DNA of 64,000 nt from Ancylomarina euxina (lineage in GTDB: Bacteria; Bacteroidota; Bacteroidia; Bacteroidales; Marinifilaceae). The notes beneath the pieces were generated by a model, which saw nothing but the letters and a program-made list of their open reading frames with translations, did no database searches and was not told the origin of the DNA. The position numbers and the translations under genes are program-made. Positions 36,422 to 44,769 of this stretch are shown piece by piece (position 1 is the stretch's first letter; the number at the start of each line of letters is the position of its first letter). Where the stretch lies: contig NZ_QQWG01000001.1 in the NCBI RefSeq assembly GCF_003863355.1, positions 124,001 through 188,000 of the forward strand. The letters run 5' to 3'.

Positions 36422-37561
36422 ATGAACTTTAGCCTTACAAAAGAACAGGAGTTGTTCCAGCAAATGATTAGGGATTTTGCTGAAAACGAAGTGAAGCCAC
36501 TTGCTGCAGAAGTTGACGAGCAGGAGCGTTTCCCGATCGAAACGGTTGAGAAAATGGCAAAGATTGGAATCATGGGTATTCCAATTCCAAAGCAATATGG
36601 TGGAGCAGGTGGAAATAACCTGATGTATTCTATGGCTGTTGAAGAACTTTCAGCGGTATGTGGTACAACTGGTGTTATTGTTTCGGCTCACACGTCTTTG
36701 TGTGCAGCACCTATTTTAGAGCATGGAACTGAAGAGCAAAAGCAAAAATACCTACCAAAGCTTGCTTCTGGAGAATGGATTGGAGCTTTTGGTTTAACAG
36801 AGCCTAATGCAGGTACTGATGCAGCTGGTCAGCAAACAACGGCTGTTGAAGATGGTGATAATTATATCATTAATGGATCTAAGATCTTTATTACCAATGC
36901 TGAATATGCACATGTTTATGTGATTTTCGCAATGACTGATAAGTCTCAGGGAACTCGTGGTATTACAGCTTTTATCATTGAAAAAGGCACTCCTGGTTTC
37001 TCTTTTGGTAAGAAAGAGAAAAAGATGGGTATTAAAGGTTCAGCAACTAACGAATTGATTTTTGAGAACTGTGTACTGCCTAAAACCAATATGTTAGGGA
37101 AACTTAGCAAAGGTTTTGGTATCGCAATGAAAACTCTTGACGGTGGTCGTATTGGTATCGCTGCTCAAGCTTTAGGTTTGGCTCAGGGTGCAATTAATGA
37201 AACGGTGAAATATGTGAAAGAAAGAAAACAGTTTGGCCGTGCCATTTCTGCTTTCCAGAATACACAGTTCCAGTTGGCTGATATGAACACAAAAACAGAA
37301 GCTTCTCGTATGTTGGTTCGTAAAGCGGCTTACAAAAAAGATAATAAAATAGCTTATTCTGTCGATGCAGCTATGGCTAAGCTTTATGCAGCCGAAACAG
37401 CTATGGAGGTAACAAACAAGGCCGTTCAATTACACGGTGGTTATGGTTACACTCGCGAATACCCGGTTGAGCGTATGATGCGTGATGCTAAAATTACTGA
37501 GATATACGAAGGAACTTCTGAAGTTCAGAGAATGGTGATTTCAGCGAATATGCTTAAATAA
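36422..37561 (+). CDS. acyl-CoA dehydrogenase (butyryl-CoA dehydrogenase type)
   Basis: A 379-residue FAD enzyme that reduces crotonyl-CoA to butyryl-CoA here (or the reverse), exchanging electrons with Etf. FGLTEPNAGTDAAG and FITNAEYA are the substrate/FAD segments; the C-terminal catalytic Glu lies in YEGTSEVQRMVI, the position used by short-chain enzymes. The length is typical. It forms a unit with etfB and etfA 50 nt downstream and follows the lysine cluster, which makes crotonyl-CoA, hence the butyryl-CoA assignment. Confidence 0.93.
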   Translation: MNFSLTKEQELFQQMIRDFAENEVKPLAAEVDEQERFPIETVEKMAKIGIMGIPIPKQYGGAGGNNLMYSMAVEELSAVCGTTGVIVSAHTSLCAAPILEHGTEEQKQKYLPKLASGEWIGAFGLTEPNAGTDAAGQQTTAVEDGDNYIINGSKIFITNAEYAHVYVIFAMTDKSQGTRGITAFIIEKGTPGFSFGKKEKKMGIKGSATNELIFENCVLPKTNMLGKLSKGFGIAMKTLDGGRIGIAAQALGLAQGAINETVKYVKERKQFGRAISAFQNTQFQLADMNTKTEASRMLVRKAAYKKDNKIAYSVDAAMAKLYAAETAMEVTNKAVQLHGGYGYTREYPVERMMRDAKITEIYEGTSEVQRMVISANMLK

Positions 37562-37610
37562 GCATAGGGTGTAAAAGCTATTAGTTACGAGAATCTAAAA
37601 GAATAAGAAC

Positions 37611-38393
37611 ATGAAAATAGTTGTCTGTATAAAGCAGGTTCCTGATACGACTGAGATTAAAATTGATCCAAAAACAGGAACTCTAATCAGAGAAGGCGTA
37701 CCAAGTATTATCAACCCTGATGATAAGGGTGGTTTAGAAATGGCGCTACAGTTAAAAGAAGAAAAGGGTGCTCACATTACTGTGATTACTATGGGACCTC
37801 CACAAGCAGATTTGATTCTTAGAGAAGCATTTGCAATGGGAGCCGATAGAGCCATCCATTTAACAGATAGAAAGTTTGCAGGTGCAGATACTCTTGCAAC
37901 ATCATACGCTCTTGCAGGAGCGCTTAAAAAGCTTGATTTCGACCTTTTGATTACCGGTCGTCAGGCGATTGATGGTGACACAGCACAGGTAGGACCTCAA
38001 ATTGCAGAGCATCTGGACTTACCTCAGGTATCTTACCTGGAAGATTTGAAATTCGACGGTGAGAAAACATTCACTATGAAGCGTCACATCGAAGAGGGTT
38101 ACCAGATTCTTGAGGTGGAAGCACCTTGTGTAGTAACGGTTCTTTCATCAGCAAATACACCTCGTTACATGAGCGTTGGTGGTATCGTTGATGCTTACCA
38201 AAAAGAAGTTGAGGTTTGGGGTAAAGATCAAATTGACGTTGATGAGACACTTTTGGGTCTTAAGGGATCACCAACAAGTGTACATAAAGCTTTTGCCCGT
38301 GGTTTGAAACCAGCTGGCGAACTTTACGAAGTGGATACCGATGAGGCTGTAGGAATCATTATTAACAAGATGAAAGAGAAATTCATTCTATAA
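37611..38393 (+). CDS. etfB: electron transfer flavoprotein, beta subunit
   Basis: A 260-residue EtfB. MKIVVCIKQVPDTTEIKIDP is the family start, and LLITGRQAIDGDTAQVGPQIAEHL is the ETF beta signature region (partial quote). It binds AMP or, in bifurcating forms, a second FAD. With EtfA and the acyl-CoA dehydrogenase it may form an electron-bifurcating butyryl-CoA dehydrogenase complex that conserves energy through ferredoxin; that mode is an inference from the fermentation context. Confidence 0.94.
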   Translation: MKIVVCIKQVPDTTEIKIDPKTGTLIREGVPSIINPDDKGGLEMALQLKEEKGAHITVITMGPPQADLILREAFAMGADRAIHLTDRKFAGADTLATSYALAGALKKLDFDLLITGRQAIDGDTAQVGPQIAEHLDLPQVSYLEDLKFDGEKTFTMKRHIEEGYQILEVEAPCVVTVLSSANTPRYMSVGGIVDAYQKEVEVWGKDQIDVDETLLGLKGSPTSVHKAFARGLKPAGELYEVDTDEAVGIIINKMKEKFIL

Positions 38394-38405
38394 ATCGTTG
38401 AGACT

Positions 38406-39398
38406 ATGAATTTAGAAGATTACAAAGGCATATATGTTTTTATTGAGCAACGCGAAGGTCTTGTTCAGAATGTGGCATTGGAACTTTTGGGACAAGCACG
38501 ACGATTGGCAGATGAGTTAAACGATAAGGTTTATGCGATGCTTTTGGGGCATAACATCGCTGCTAAGGCACAAGGATTGATTGCTGCTGGTGCTGATGAG
38601 GTTTTAGTTGTTGATGCGCCAGAATTGGCTGACTACACAACTGAGCCATACACTCAGGCCATCTGCAAAATTATCAATGATAGAAAGCCAGATTCAGTAT
38701 TAATTGGAGCGACGACTATTGGTCGTGACTTGGGACCTCGTGTTTCAGCTCGTGTTAAAACGGGTTTAACTGCTGACTGTACCAAGATTGAAGTAGGAGC
38801 GAACCGTGAGTTATTGATGACTCGTCCAGCTTTTGGTGGTAACCTAATGGCAACTATCGTTTGTAAGAATCACCGTCCTCAAATGGGAACAGTTCGTCCA
38901 GGCGTTTTGTTTGCATTGGATACAGATACAAGTCGCGAAGGAATTATTACTGATTATAAGGTTGATTTCGATGCCTCGAAGATAAGAGTGAAGTTAATTA
39001 AGACTGTAAAGGAAGAAAGCAATCTAATTGATATTACTGAAGCACGCATCCTGGTTTCAGGTGGTCGTGGTATTGGTAACCAAGAAGGTTTCGAAGCGAT
39101 GGATGCTTTGGCGACAACTCTTGGAGCTGAGGTTTCAGCTTCTCGTGCTATGGTTGATGCGGGTTATATCGGTCACGACCGTCAGGTGGGGCAGACTGGT
39201 AAAACTGTACGTCCAGACCTTTATTTTGCCTTTGGTATCTCAGGCGCTATTCAGCACGTTGCAGGTATGGAAGATTCAGATTTGATCATTGCTGTAAACA
39301 AAGACAAGAATGCACCTATTTTCCAGGTGTCTGACCTTGGTATTGTTGGCGATGCAAAACAAATCATCAGGAAATTAAACGAGAGATTGAAGAAGTAA
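38406..39398 (+). CDS. etfA: electron transfer flavoprotein, alpha subunit
   Basis: A 330-residue EtfA with the C-terminal FAD domain: VSGGRGIGNQEGFEAMDALA, then GQTGKTVRPDLYFAFGISGA, IQHVAGM and SDLIIAVNKDKNAPIF, all family motifs. It pairs with EtfB, from which it is separated by 12 nt. It accepts or delivers electrons for the acyl-CoA dehydrogenase just upstream. The gene ends in a terminator that has a near copy 1 kb further on. Confidence 0.94.
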   Translation: MNLEDYKGIYVFIEQREGLVQNVALELLGQARRLADELNDKVYAMLLGHNIAAKAQGLIAAGADEVLVVDAPELADYTTEPYTQAICKIINDRKPDSVLIGATTIGRDLGPRVSARVKTGLTADCTKIEVGANRELLMTRPAFGGNLMATIVCKNHRPQMGTVRPGVLFALDTDTSREGIITDYKVDFDASKIRVKLIKTVKEESNLIDITEARILVSGGRGIGNQEGFEAMDALATTLGAEVSASRAMVDAGYIGHDRQVGQTGKTVRPDLYFAFGISGAIQHVAGMEDSDLIIAVNKDKNAPIFQVSDLGIVGDAKQIIRKLNERLKK

Positions 39399-39422
39399 TC
39401 TTATCGTTTTTAGATATAAAAA

Positions 39423-39453
39423 AATGGCCAACACTTATTTGTTGGCCATTTTT
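39423..39453 (+). terminator. etfA terminator
   Basis: AATGGCCAACA and TGTTGGCCATT form a perfect 11-bp stem with a 6-nt loop, followed by a T-run. The same stem recurs at 40407-40434. Confidence 0.9.
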
Positions 39454-39464
39454 GTAATGTAGAA

Positions 39465-39511
39465 TTTGAAAACCTGATGGAGTCGTTAGACCCATCAGAG
39501 TTGAAAAAGAA
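39465..39511. repeat. REP-like palindrome, copy A
   Basis: CTGATGGAGTC-GTTA-GACCCATCAG folds into a hairpin with one bulged A. It matches the second half of the composite repeat found at 39881 and 40219, and lies just beyond the transposase stop codon. Confidence 0.75.
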
Positions 39512-39514
39512 TAT

Positions 39515-40198
39515 TTAGATCTCCAACCATTTCTCAAGCTTCATAAAATCGACATGCTGCTTGTGCATGAATTTGAAATTAGCTTCATCATCAAACCAAC
39601 CAACAACTTCATCCTTTAATAGCTTTGTTGGTTTCACTGATATGCAGGTTAGATAACTACTCCAAGGGTAATCTACCGCAATATCGGTAAAATCGTGATG
39701 GATAGGATTGTTGTGAATGTATAGAACCAATGTCCTAAGGTATGCTTCATCTTCTACTTGTTTTCTTCTGAATGGATGTTCAAATAGGGAGCCTGTTCGC
39801 TGATATTTTTTGTTAATATATTTGGCGTAAGCATTAAAAAGATGTGAAAAGTGTTTTGTAGGATTCGGCTTTTTATTACCAACTCTATCAGGTCCTTCGG
39901 ACTCTGTTAGGTTTCCATTTGGTTTAGTTTGAAACCTGACGGAGTCTTTAGACCCGTCAGAGTTTAAATTTTTGTATATCCCTATTTCTTCTTCGGACTT
40001 TATTCTAATCAACAGGTGGAAATGATTAGGCATTAACACCCACGCGTAGGTATCGGCAATAGGCTCAATATACTTCTCGTACAGCCTTAAAAAATGCTTG
40101 TAGTCCTTTGCCACTCGAAATAAATCACATCGGTTGATACCTCTATTATAAACATGATAGTAGAATTCAGATTCTAAAGGAATGCTTGTGGATGACAT
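39515..40198 (-). CDS. REP-associated tyrosine transposase (RAYT, IS200-like Y1 family)
   Basis: A 227-residue Y1-type HUH protein. The metal-binding motif HFH (residues 59-61) lies in WVLMPNHFHLLIRI; the catalytic Tyr is expected in the helix around LRTLVLYIHNNPIHHDF. FYYHVYNRGINR at the N-terminus is typical. Such RAYT proteins are single-copy, domesticated relatives of IS200 transposases linked to REP palindromes. Oddly, residues about 77-106 (NSDGSKDSVRFQTKPNGN and on) are encoded by a copy of the REP-like repeat, inserted in frame between the HUH motif and the SHLFNAYAKYINK segment. The enzyme may still be active, as the linker is normally variable. Confidence 0.88.
   Translation of the reverse strand: MSSTSIPLESEFYYHVYNRGINRCDLFRVAKDYKHFLRLYEKYIEPIADTYAWVLMPNHFHLLIRIKSEEEIGIYKNLNSDGSKDSVRFQTKPNGNLTESEGPDRVGNKKPNPTKHFSHLFNAYAKYINKKYQRTGSLFEHPFRRKQVEDEAYLRTLVLYIHNNPIHHDFTDIAVDYPWSSYLTCISVKPTKLLKDEVVGWFDDEANFKFMHKQHVDFMKLEKWLEI
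39881..39969. repeat. composite REP-like repeat inside the transposase gene
   Basis: Two adjacent palindromes: CTATCAG-GTCC...GGAC-T-CTGTTAG (from 39885) and CTGACGGAGTC-TTTA-GACCCGTCAG (39936-39960). The 89-nt unit aligns without gaps to 40219-40307. It lies wholly inside the transposase coding sequence and keeps its frame. Confidence 0.85.
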
Positions 40199-40218
40199 AT
40201 TGCTTAGGATTTGATTTT

Positions 40219-40307
40219 AACTCTATCAGGTCCTTCGGACTCTGATAGGTTTTCATTTGATCTAGTTTGAAACCTAATGGAGTCAACATACCCATCAGAT
40301 TTTAAAT
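40219..40307. repeat. composite REP-like repeat upstream of the transposase
   Basis: Second copy of the 89-nt unit, 21 nt before the transposase start codon on the minus strand. The first palindrome is perfect here (CTATCAG-GTCC/GGAC-T-CTGATAG, 40223-40248); the second is weaker (40274-40298). Confidence 0.85.
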
Positions 40308-40383
40308 CTTTTAAATACCATAAATAGTTAAGCTGATATGAATTTATAAATAATTTAATTAACAAAACACAGAGAATGACTTA

Positions 40384-40446
40384 TCTTTTCGTTTGCAGAT
40401 ATAGAAAATGGCCAACAAATACTTGTTGGCCATTCCTGTATAGTAA
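40384..40446. repeat. direct repeat of the etfA 3' region; terminator of the LRR gene
   Basis: About 60 nt resemble 39401-39460 (CTTATC, then GATATA, then AAAATGGCCAACA and TTGTTGGCCATT). The stem here, AATGGCCAACAA/TTGTTGGCCATT (40407-40434), is followed by a T-rich stretch on the minus strand and therefore ends the leftward LRR gene. Confidence 0.75.
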
Positions 40447-40462
40447 AACTAGACTCTAATGT

Positions 40463-43400
40463 CTATTTCTTAATAATCTTATAAGTGAATGATCCACTCA
40501 CTGATTGTACTTTCATTAAGTACATTCCACTTTTAAACTTAGAAAGGTTTAATCGTTCAGCAGTAGATGTTGTTTCCTTTTCCAGTTTTAATCTACCTTG
40601 AAGGTCGAATATACGAATGGTTCTTTCTTCAATACTGGCAAACTTGATTACCATTTCAGTCTCAACAGGATTTGGATAAATTTGAGCAGATGAGTCTAGA
40701 ATATCTTCAATGCCAGTCGCAAAATCGACTTGAATTTCAATTGTCTTTTCACAAGCTTCATACTCATCATTACCGGGTTGAATGGCTTTAATTGTTACCG
40801 TTCCTACTTCGTAGAATGATATAGTGTTTCCTATAAGCTTAGCACCACCTGAAAGAATCTCATAATTCACTTTCAAACCAGAACTCGCTATAGCTTTCAA
40901 CTCCAATGTCATATTTACTCTTGAAATTGTTGGTGCGTTAACGAATGTGATCTCTTGTCCTTTTTTATTAATGTTTATAGCGCTTGTAGTAACGACGATA
41001 TCAGGGAATGATGCATTTGTCATTTCACAATGATAAACCCCCTCTTTAAGAAATTTAAATACACCTGGTTTTATTGTCCTTATAGACGTTTCATCGGCTT
41101 GGTTCATCCCATAATCTTTAGTCCATGTAAATGCTGTTTCATTGCCGTCGAATGATGCTTCTAAAGAGTAATCAATTTCAAGATTTACTTCTTCATTAAC
41201 TTCACCAAAAACATCAGCTTGTCTTGATAAATAATTAGGTGATAATTTCTCTATTTCGATCAGTTTTGGATTTATTGCTTTAATCTCATTTAACTCAGAA
41301 AACGGCAAATGGTTCTGATCGAATCTCAGGCTTGTGAGCATCTTGTTTGGATTATCCAGTTTCAGGTAAATTAACTGATTGTAAGAGCAATCTACATTTT
41401 GTAGTTTAGAGAATCCTTTCAAATTCAGCGCTCCTAGTCTATTTATAGAACAATCAATTGTTTCTAATTTCTCGTTTCCACTTAGATTTAAGACTTCTAT
41501 TAAGTTGGTAGAACAATCTAATTCCCTTAGTTCTGAGTTTTCACTGAGGTCTAGTTGACTAATCTGATTGCTGTGACATGTTAGTTTAGTGATCTTTTTA
41601 AAATAGCCTATTCCTGTAAGATCAGAGATGTTTCTGTTGCTAATATCTATCTCTTTTTCGTACATGATAGCCTCTGATTCATATATTTCATTGTTGCCAT
41701 CAATGTTTAACTGTTTATTTTCCAACAAAGCCTTTTTGAAATTTGCATCTGGAATATCTATGGTATTGTTGCCATAAATAGTAATAGTATTAGTTGTCAG
41801 TGTCAGTTCAGGAAATGTTTCATTAGTCATTTTGCAGTAATACGACCCAACTTTTAAAAATCTATAGATTCCTTTGTTTTCTTCTTTAATATTTTCTTCA
41901 TTGACCTCTTCACCGTTTTCTGAAAACCATTTAAAGGTCGTTTCATTGCCATCGATTACAACTTCTGATGAATAATCTATCGTATGGTTTTCAAGTCCTG
42001 CAACTGGCGAAAATATCCTCTTGCTCGTTTTGTAATTAAGAGCTGAATAATCTTTTTTCACCTTTTGCAATTCTGAAAATGGGATCATGTTATCTGTACA
42101 TTTTAAATCGGTAAGATCTGTATTTTTACTAATATCTAAACTGCTTAGTTTATTATCGGCGCAATATATTTTTTTAATTTGAGCGCTATTGCTCAAATCT
42201 AAACTTGTCAATTGATTATTAGAACATACAAGTACTGTAATAACTGTATTATTGGTCAGATCTAAACTTGTTAATTTATTGGTGTCACATTTTAAATATG
42301 TCAGTTGGGTAATATTACTTACATCTAAACGACTTAATTGATTGTTGTAGCACTGAAGTCTTGTAATTGCCGTATTCTTACTTACATCTAAATTGCTTAA
42401 TTTATTTTCGGCGCAATCTATATCAGTAAGTAAAATATTTTTACTAATATCTAATGATCTTATTTGATTGTCAAAGCAATTAAATTCTTCAAGTTGAAGG
42501 TTATTACTTACATTTAAACTGCTTAATTGATTGATGTAGCAATCAAGTTTTTTAAGTTTGAGGTTATTACTTAAATCTAAACTGGTTAACTGATTTCTGG
42601 AACAATTAAGGTATGTAATTGCTGTATTTTTAGTCAGATCTAAACTAGTCAATTTATTATTTTGGTATTCAAGGAATGTAATAGCTTTATTGCTAGTTAG
42701 ATTTAAATTGGTTATTTCATTTTTAGAGCACTTTAGGGTTGTAATAGCCGTATTCTTAGTCAGATCTAAACTAGTCAATTTATTATTACTCAACCAAAGT
42801 TTAGTAATAGCCGCATTGTTAGTCAGATCTAAACTGCTTAACTGATTATTGTAGCACCAAAGATTAGTAATAGCCGTATTGTTAGTCAGATCTAAACTGG
42901 TTAACTGATTTGAGGCACAATAAAGTCCTGTAATTGCCGTATTATTACTTACATCTAAACTGGTTAATCGATTGTTCCCGCAAGAAAGTAATTTAATTGC
43001 GGTATTATTTTTTACATTTAAATTGCTTAATTGATTGTTGTAGCAATAAAGTTCTGTAATTACTGTACTATTACTTACATCTAAACTACTTAATTGATTG
43101 TTGTAACAATGAAGTTTTGTAATTGCCGTATTGTTGCTTAGATCTAAATTGCTTAATTTATTTTTGGCGCAATCTATATCAGTAAGTAAAATATTTTTGC
43201 TAATATCTAAAGATCTTATTTGATTGTTGAAGCAATCCAGTTCTGTAAGCTTAACGAAATATTCCAGTCCGGTAAGGTCATAGATATACCTGCTATGAAC
43301 AGAAAGCATTCCTGTAAAAGCCGCTGCCTCACTTTCAGAAATTTCCCCATCACCATCGGTATTAATCTTAGTATTATCGACCAATGCCCTTTTAAAATTG

Positions 43401-43480
43401 GCATCGGGAATGTTTATGTTTTGTGCTCCTACTGTAAATGTTAAGAATAAGAGTATTACTGCGGTAAACGTTTTAATCAT
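40463..43480 (-). CDS. secreted leucine-rich-repeat protein with T9SS sorting domain
   Basis: A 1005-residue exported protein. Signal peptide: MIKTFTAVILLFLTFTVGAQ. The layout is a cap with an EF-hand-like NTDGDGEISESEA (about 40-52), a leucine-rich block of 18 consecutive 21-residue units (consensus LDLSNNTAITxLxCxxNQLTS), an Ig-like domain, a second cap (NIDGNNEIYESEA) with a short LRR block, a second copy of the Ig-like domain, another Ig-like domain (QEITFVNAPTISR on), and the C-terminal type A sorting domain from YPNPVETEMVIKF to YKIIKK. It is exported by Sec, then T9SS, to the surface or medium; binding of proteins or glycans is likely but unproven. The repeats are nearly identical in DNA in places. 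Confidence 0.92.
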   Translation of the reverse strand: MIKTFTAVILLFLTFTVGAQNINIPDANFKRALVDNTKINTDGDGEISESEAAAFTGMLSVHSRYIYDLTGLEYFVKLTELDCFNNQIRSLDISKNILLTDIDCAKNKLSNLDLSNNTAITKLHCYNNQLSSLDVSNSTVITELYCYNNQLSNLNVKNNTAIKLLSCGNNRLTSLDVSNNTAITGLYCASNQLTSLDLTNNTAITNLWCYNNQLSSLDLTNNAAITKLWLSNNKLTSLDLTKNTAITTLKCSKNEITNLNLTSNKAITFLEYQNNKLTSLDLTKNTAITYLNCSRNQLTSLDLSNNLKLKKLDCYINQLSSLNVSNNLQLEEFNCFDNQIRSLDISKNILLTDIDCAENKLSNLDVSKNTAITRLQCYNNQLSRLDVSNITQLTYLKCDTNKLTSLDLTNNTVITVLVCSNNQLTSLDLSNSAQIKKIYCADNKLSSLDISKNTDLTDLKCTDNMIPFSELQKVKKDYSALNYKTSKRIFSPVAGLENHTIDYSSEVVIDGNETTFKWFSENGEEVNEENIKEENKGIYRFLKVGSYYCKMTNETFPELTLTTNTITIYGNNTIDIPDANFKKALLENKQLNIDGNNEIYESEAIMYEKEIDISNRNISDLTGIGYFKKITKLTCHSNQISQLDLSENSELRELDCSTNLIEVLNLSGNEKLETIDCSINRLGALNLKGFSKLQNVDCSYNQLIYLKLDNPNKMLTSLRFDQNHLPFSELNEIKAINPKLIEIEKLSPNYLSRQADVFGEVNEEVNLEIDYSLEASFDGNETAFTWTKDYGMNQADETSIRTIKPGVFKFLKEGVYHCEMTNASFPDIVVTTSAININKKGQEITFVNAPTISRVNMTLELKAIASSGLKVNYEILSGGAKLIGNTISFYEVGTVTIKAIQPGNDEYEACEKTIEIQVDFATGIEDILDSSAQIYPNPVETEMVIKFASIEERTIRIFDLQGRLKLEKETTSTAERLNLSKFKSGMYLMKVQSVSGSFTYKIIKK

Positions 43481-43639
43481 AGTTGTGATTTTAGAAGCTA
43501 GAGTTATGTTGTGTTTTATTTAACAAAAGGGTAAATGTATGAAAAATATTATGACAGATACTTCTAATGAGTTGAAAAACATAAGGCTATTTATGGCGAG
43601 AACTTCCTGGGGAATGTTTCAAAGTCCCTTCAGTACCTA

Positions 43640-43807
43640 AAAAACATCCTGTTTGCACTTAAAAGGATCCTCTTCGAAGTAAAAAGGTTCAAACAGGCAG
43701 TAAAAAACATCCTGTTTGAACTAAAAAGGATGCTCTTTGATGTAAAAAGGTGCAAAGAGGTAGTTAAAAAGCTCAGATAGGCACTAAATATGTTCAAACA
43801 GGCAGTT
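43640..43807. repeat. 21-bp tandem repeat, eight units
   Basis: Eight consecutive 21-nt units start at 43640, 43661, 43682, 43703, 43724, 43745, 43766 and 43787. Units 1 and 4, 2 and 5, and 3, 6 and 8 are most alike, so a 63-nt higher-order unit exists. Each begins with AAAA or a near form (for example AAAAGGATCCTCTTCGAAGT). It lies in the 454-nt gap upstream of the LRR gene. Both strands are open in one frame across most of it, but no convincing start codon or protein family is seen. Confidence 0.85.
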
Positions 43808-43862
43808 CGCGAAATACCCTTCAAATTTATTCGCAAAACCGTCTCTGATTATAAAATGAATG

Positions 43863-43898
43863 AGCCCTGAAACGTGCAGGTTTGCTTGTTTCAGGGCT
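43863..43898 (-). terminator. terminator of the 158-residue unknown gene
   Basis: AGCCCTGAAAC and GTTTCAGGGCT are perfect 11-nt arms with a 14-nt loop, 37 nt past the stop of the minus-strand gene. The minus strand after the stem reads CATTCATTTTAT, only moderately T-rich. Confidence 0.65.
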
Positions 43899-43934
43899 TC
43901 TCTTTCTTATTCTTTAAATTGGATTTGTAATAAC

Positions 43935-44411
43935 TTATTTAACCTCTTCTTTTGGTTTCTTATGGTTGGGGTATTGGTGTTTCAATTCCTCATAGATAGG
44001 CTTTGCTCCAGGGATATTACTTTTTGCCGCTTGTTTTACCGAGTTGTAGTAGGTTAAAGCTTGCAGATAGGCCTCGTTGCCACAAAGCGCAATTGTATCG
44101 AGCAAAAGACTGTTTAGTTCTTGAATTTCGGCGTTGTAAGGCGCTAGGTCATTTCGGGCTTGCATATCAATTTTCCAGTCATTAACATCTAAGTAGCTTG
44201 GCACAAATTCTGGCTTCTGATCGGCATACATTAGGTTTTTATTGACAAAACTGATCGACTTGTCTCCAAGAATAAGCATCGATTGCTTTTCATATGGTGT
44301 TAGACTAATAAGGATAGGACCTAAGGTATCTTTCAGAGTTTTAAGTCCAGTAGCAATTGCCGTTTTTTGTTCCTCGGTTAGTACGATCTTAACTTTATTT
44401 TCTATACTCAT
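43935..44411 (-). CDS. protein of unknown function, 158 residues
   Basis: Not recognised as a named family. It is a cytosolic-looking, mostly helical protein without signal or membrane segment: MSIENKVKIVLTEEQKTAI, then LKDTLGPILISLTPYEKQS, MLILGDKSISFVNKNL, and a Lys-rich end (NHKKPKEEVK). The codon use and composition look like a real gene, and it has its own terminator. The flanking gap 44412-44769 (358 nt) is AT-rich with no feature recognised. The function is open. Confidence 0.7.
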   Translation of the reverse strand: MSIENKVKIVLTEEQKTAIATGLKTLKDTLGPILISLTPYEKQSMLILGDKSISFVNKNLMYADQKPEFVPSYLDVNDWKIDMQARNDLAPYNAEIQELNSLLLDTIALCGNEAYLQALTYYNSVKQAAKSNIPGAKPIYEELKHQYPNHKKPKEEVK

Positions 44412-44769
44412 AACGTCATTTTTTAAGTTTAGAATAAGAAAGAATAGTGTGATAACTTATATTAAAGTTAATAATATAAAGTTGAGAGCCATAGTTCGTA
44501 ATGGAATTAATTCAGATACTAGTGTTTAATTATAAGGGGTTTGCATTATTGTAAGGCGTTGCGTGTCTTTCTATAAAATTGATTTTGCAGTTTGATAAAA
44601 CAATATTTTGTAAAGTTTGATATTCGAAAACGAAGAGAGAGGCGTTTTAAAGTGCAATTTTCCGTCTAAATTTCTTCTTGTTTGGAGAGTTTGTATGATA
44701 AAATAAATTTAAAGAGAGATTAAATAAATGATCTTTTCGCTGAACAGATATGAAATTTGATAGTTTTTT

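Noticed and set aside
40463-43480. CRISPR-like or non-coding repeat array with ~63-bp period
   Set aside because: The period reflects 21-residue leucine-rich repeats within one long open reading frame with signal peptide and sorting domain.
43640-43807. CRISPR array
   Set aside because: Units abut with no unique spacers and there are no cas genes nearby.
43630-43836. 68-residue reading frame on the minus strand across the 21-bp repeats
   Set aside because: Openness follows from the repeat unit being a multiple of three; the start lies outside the repeats without a plausible initiation context and there is no family match.
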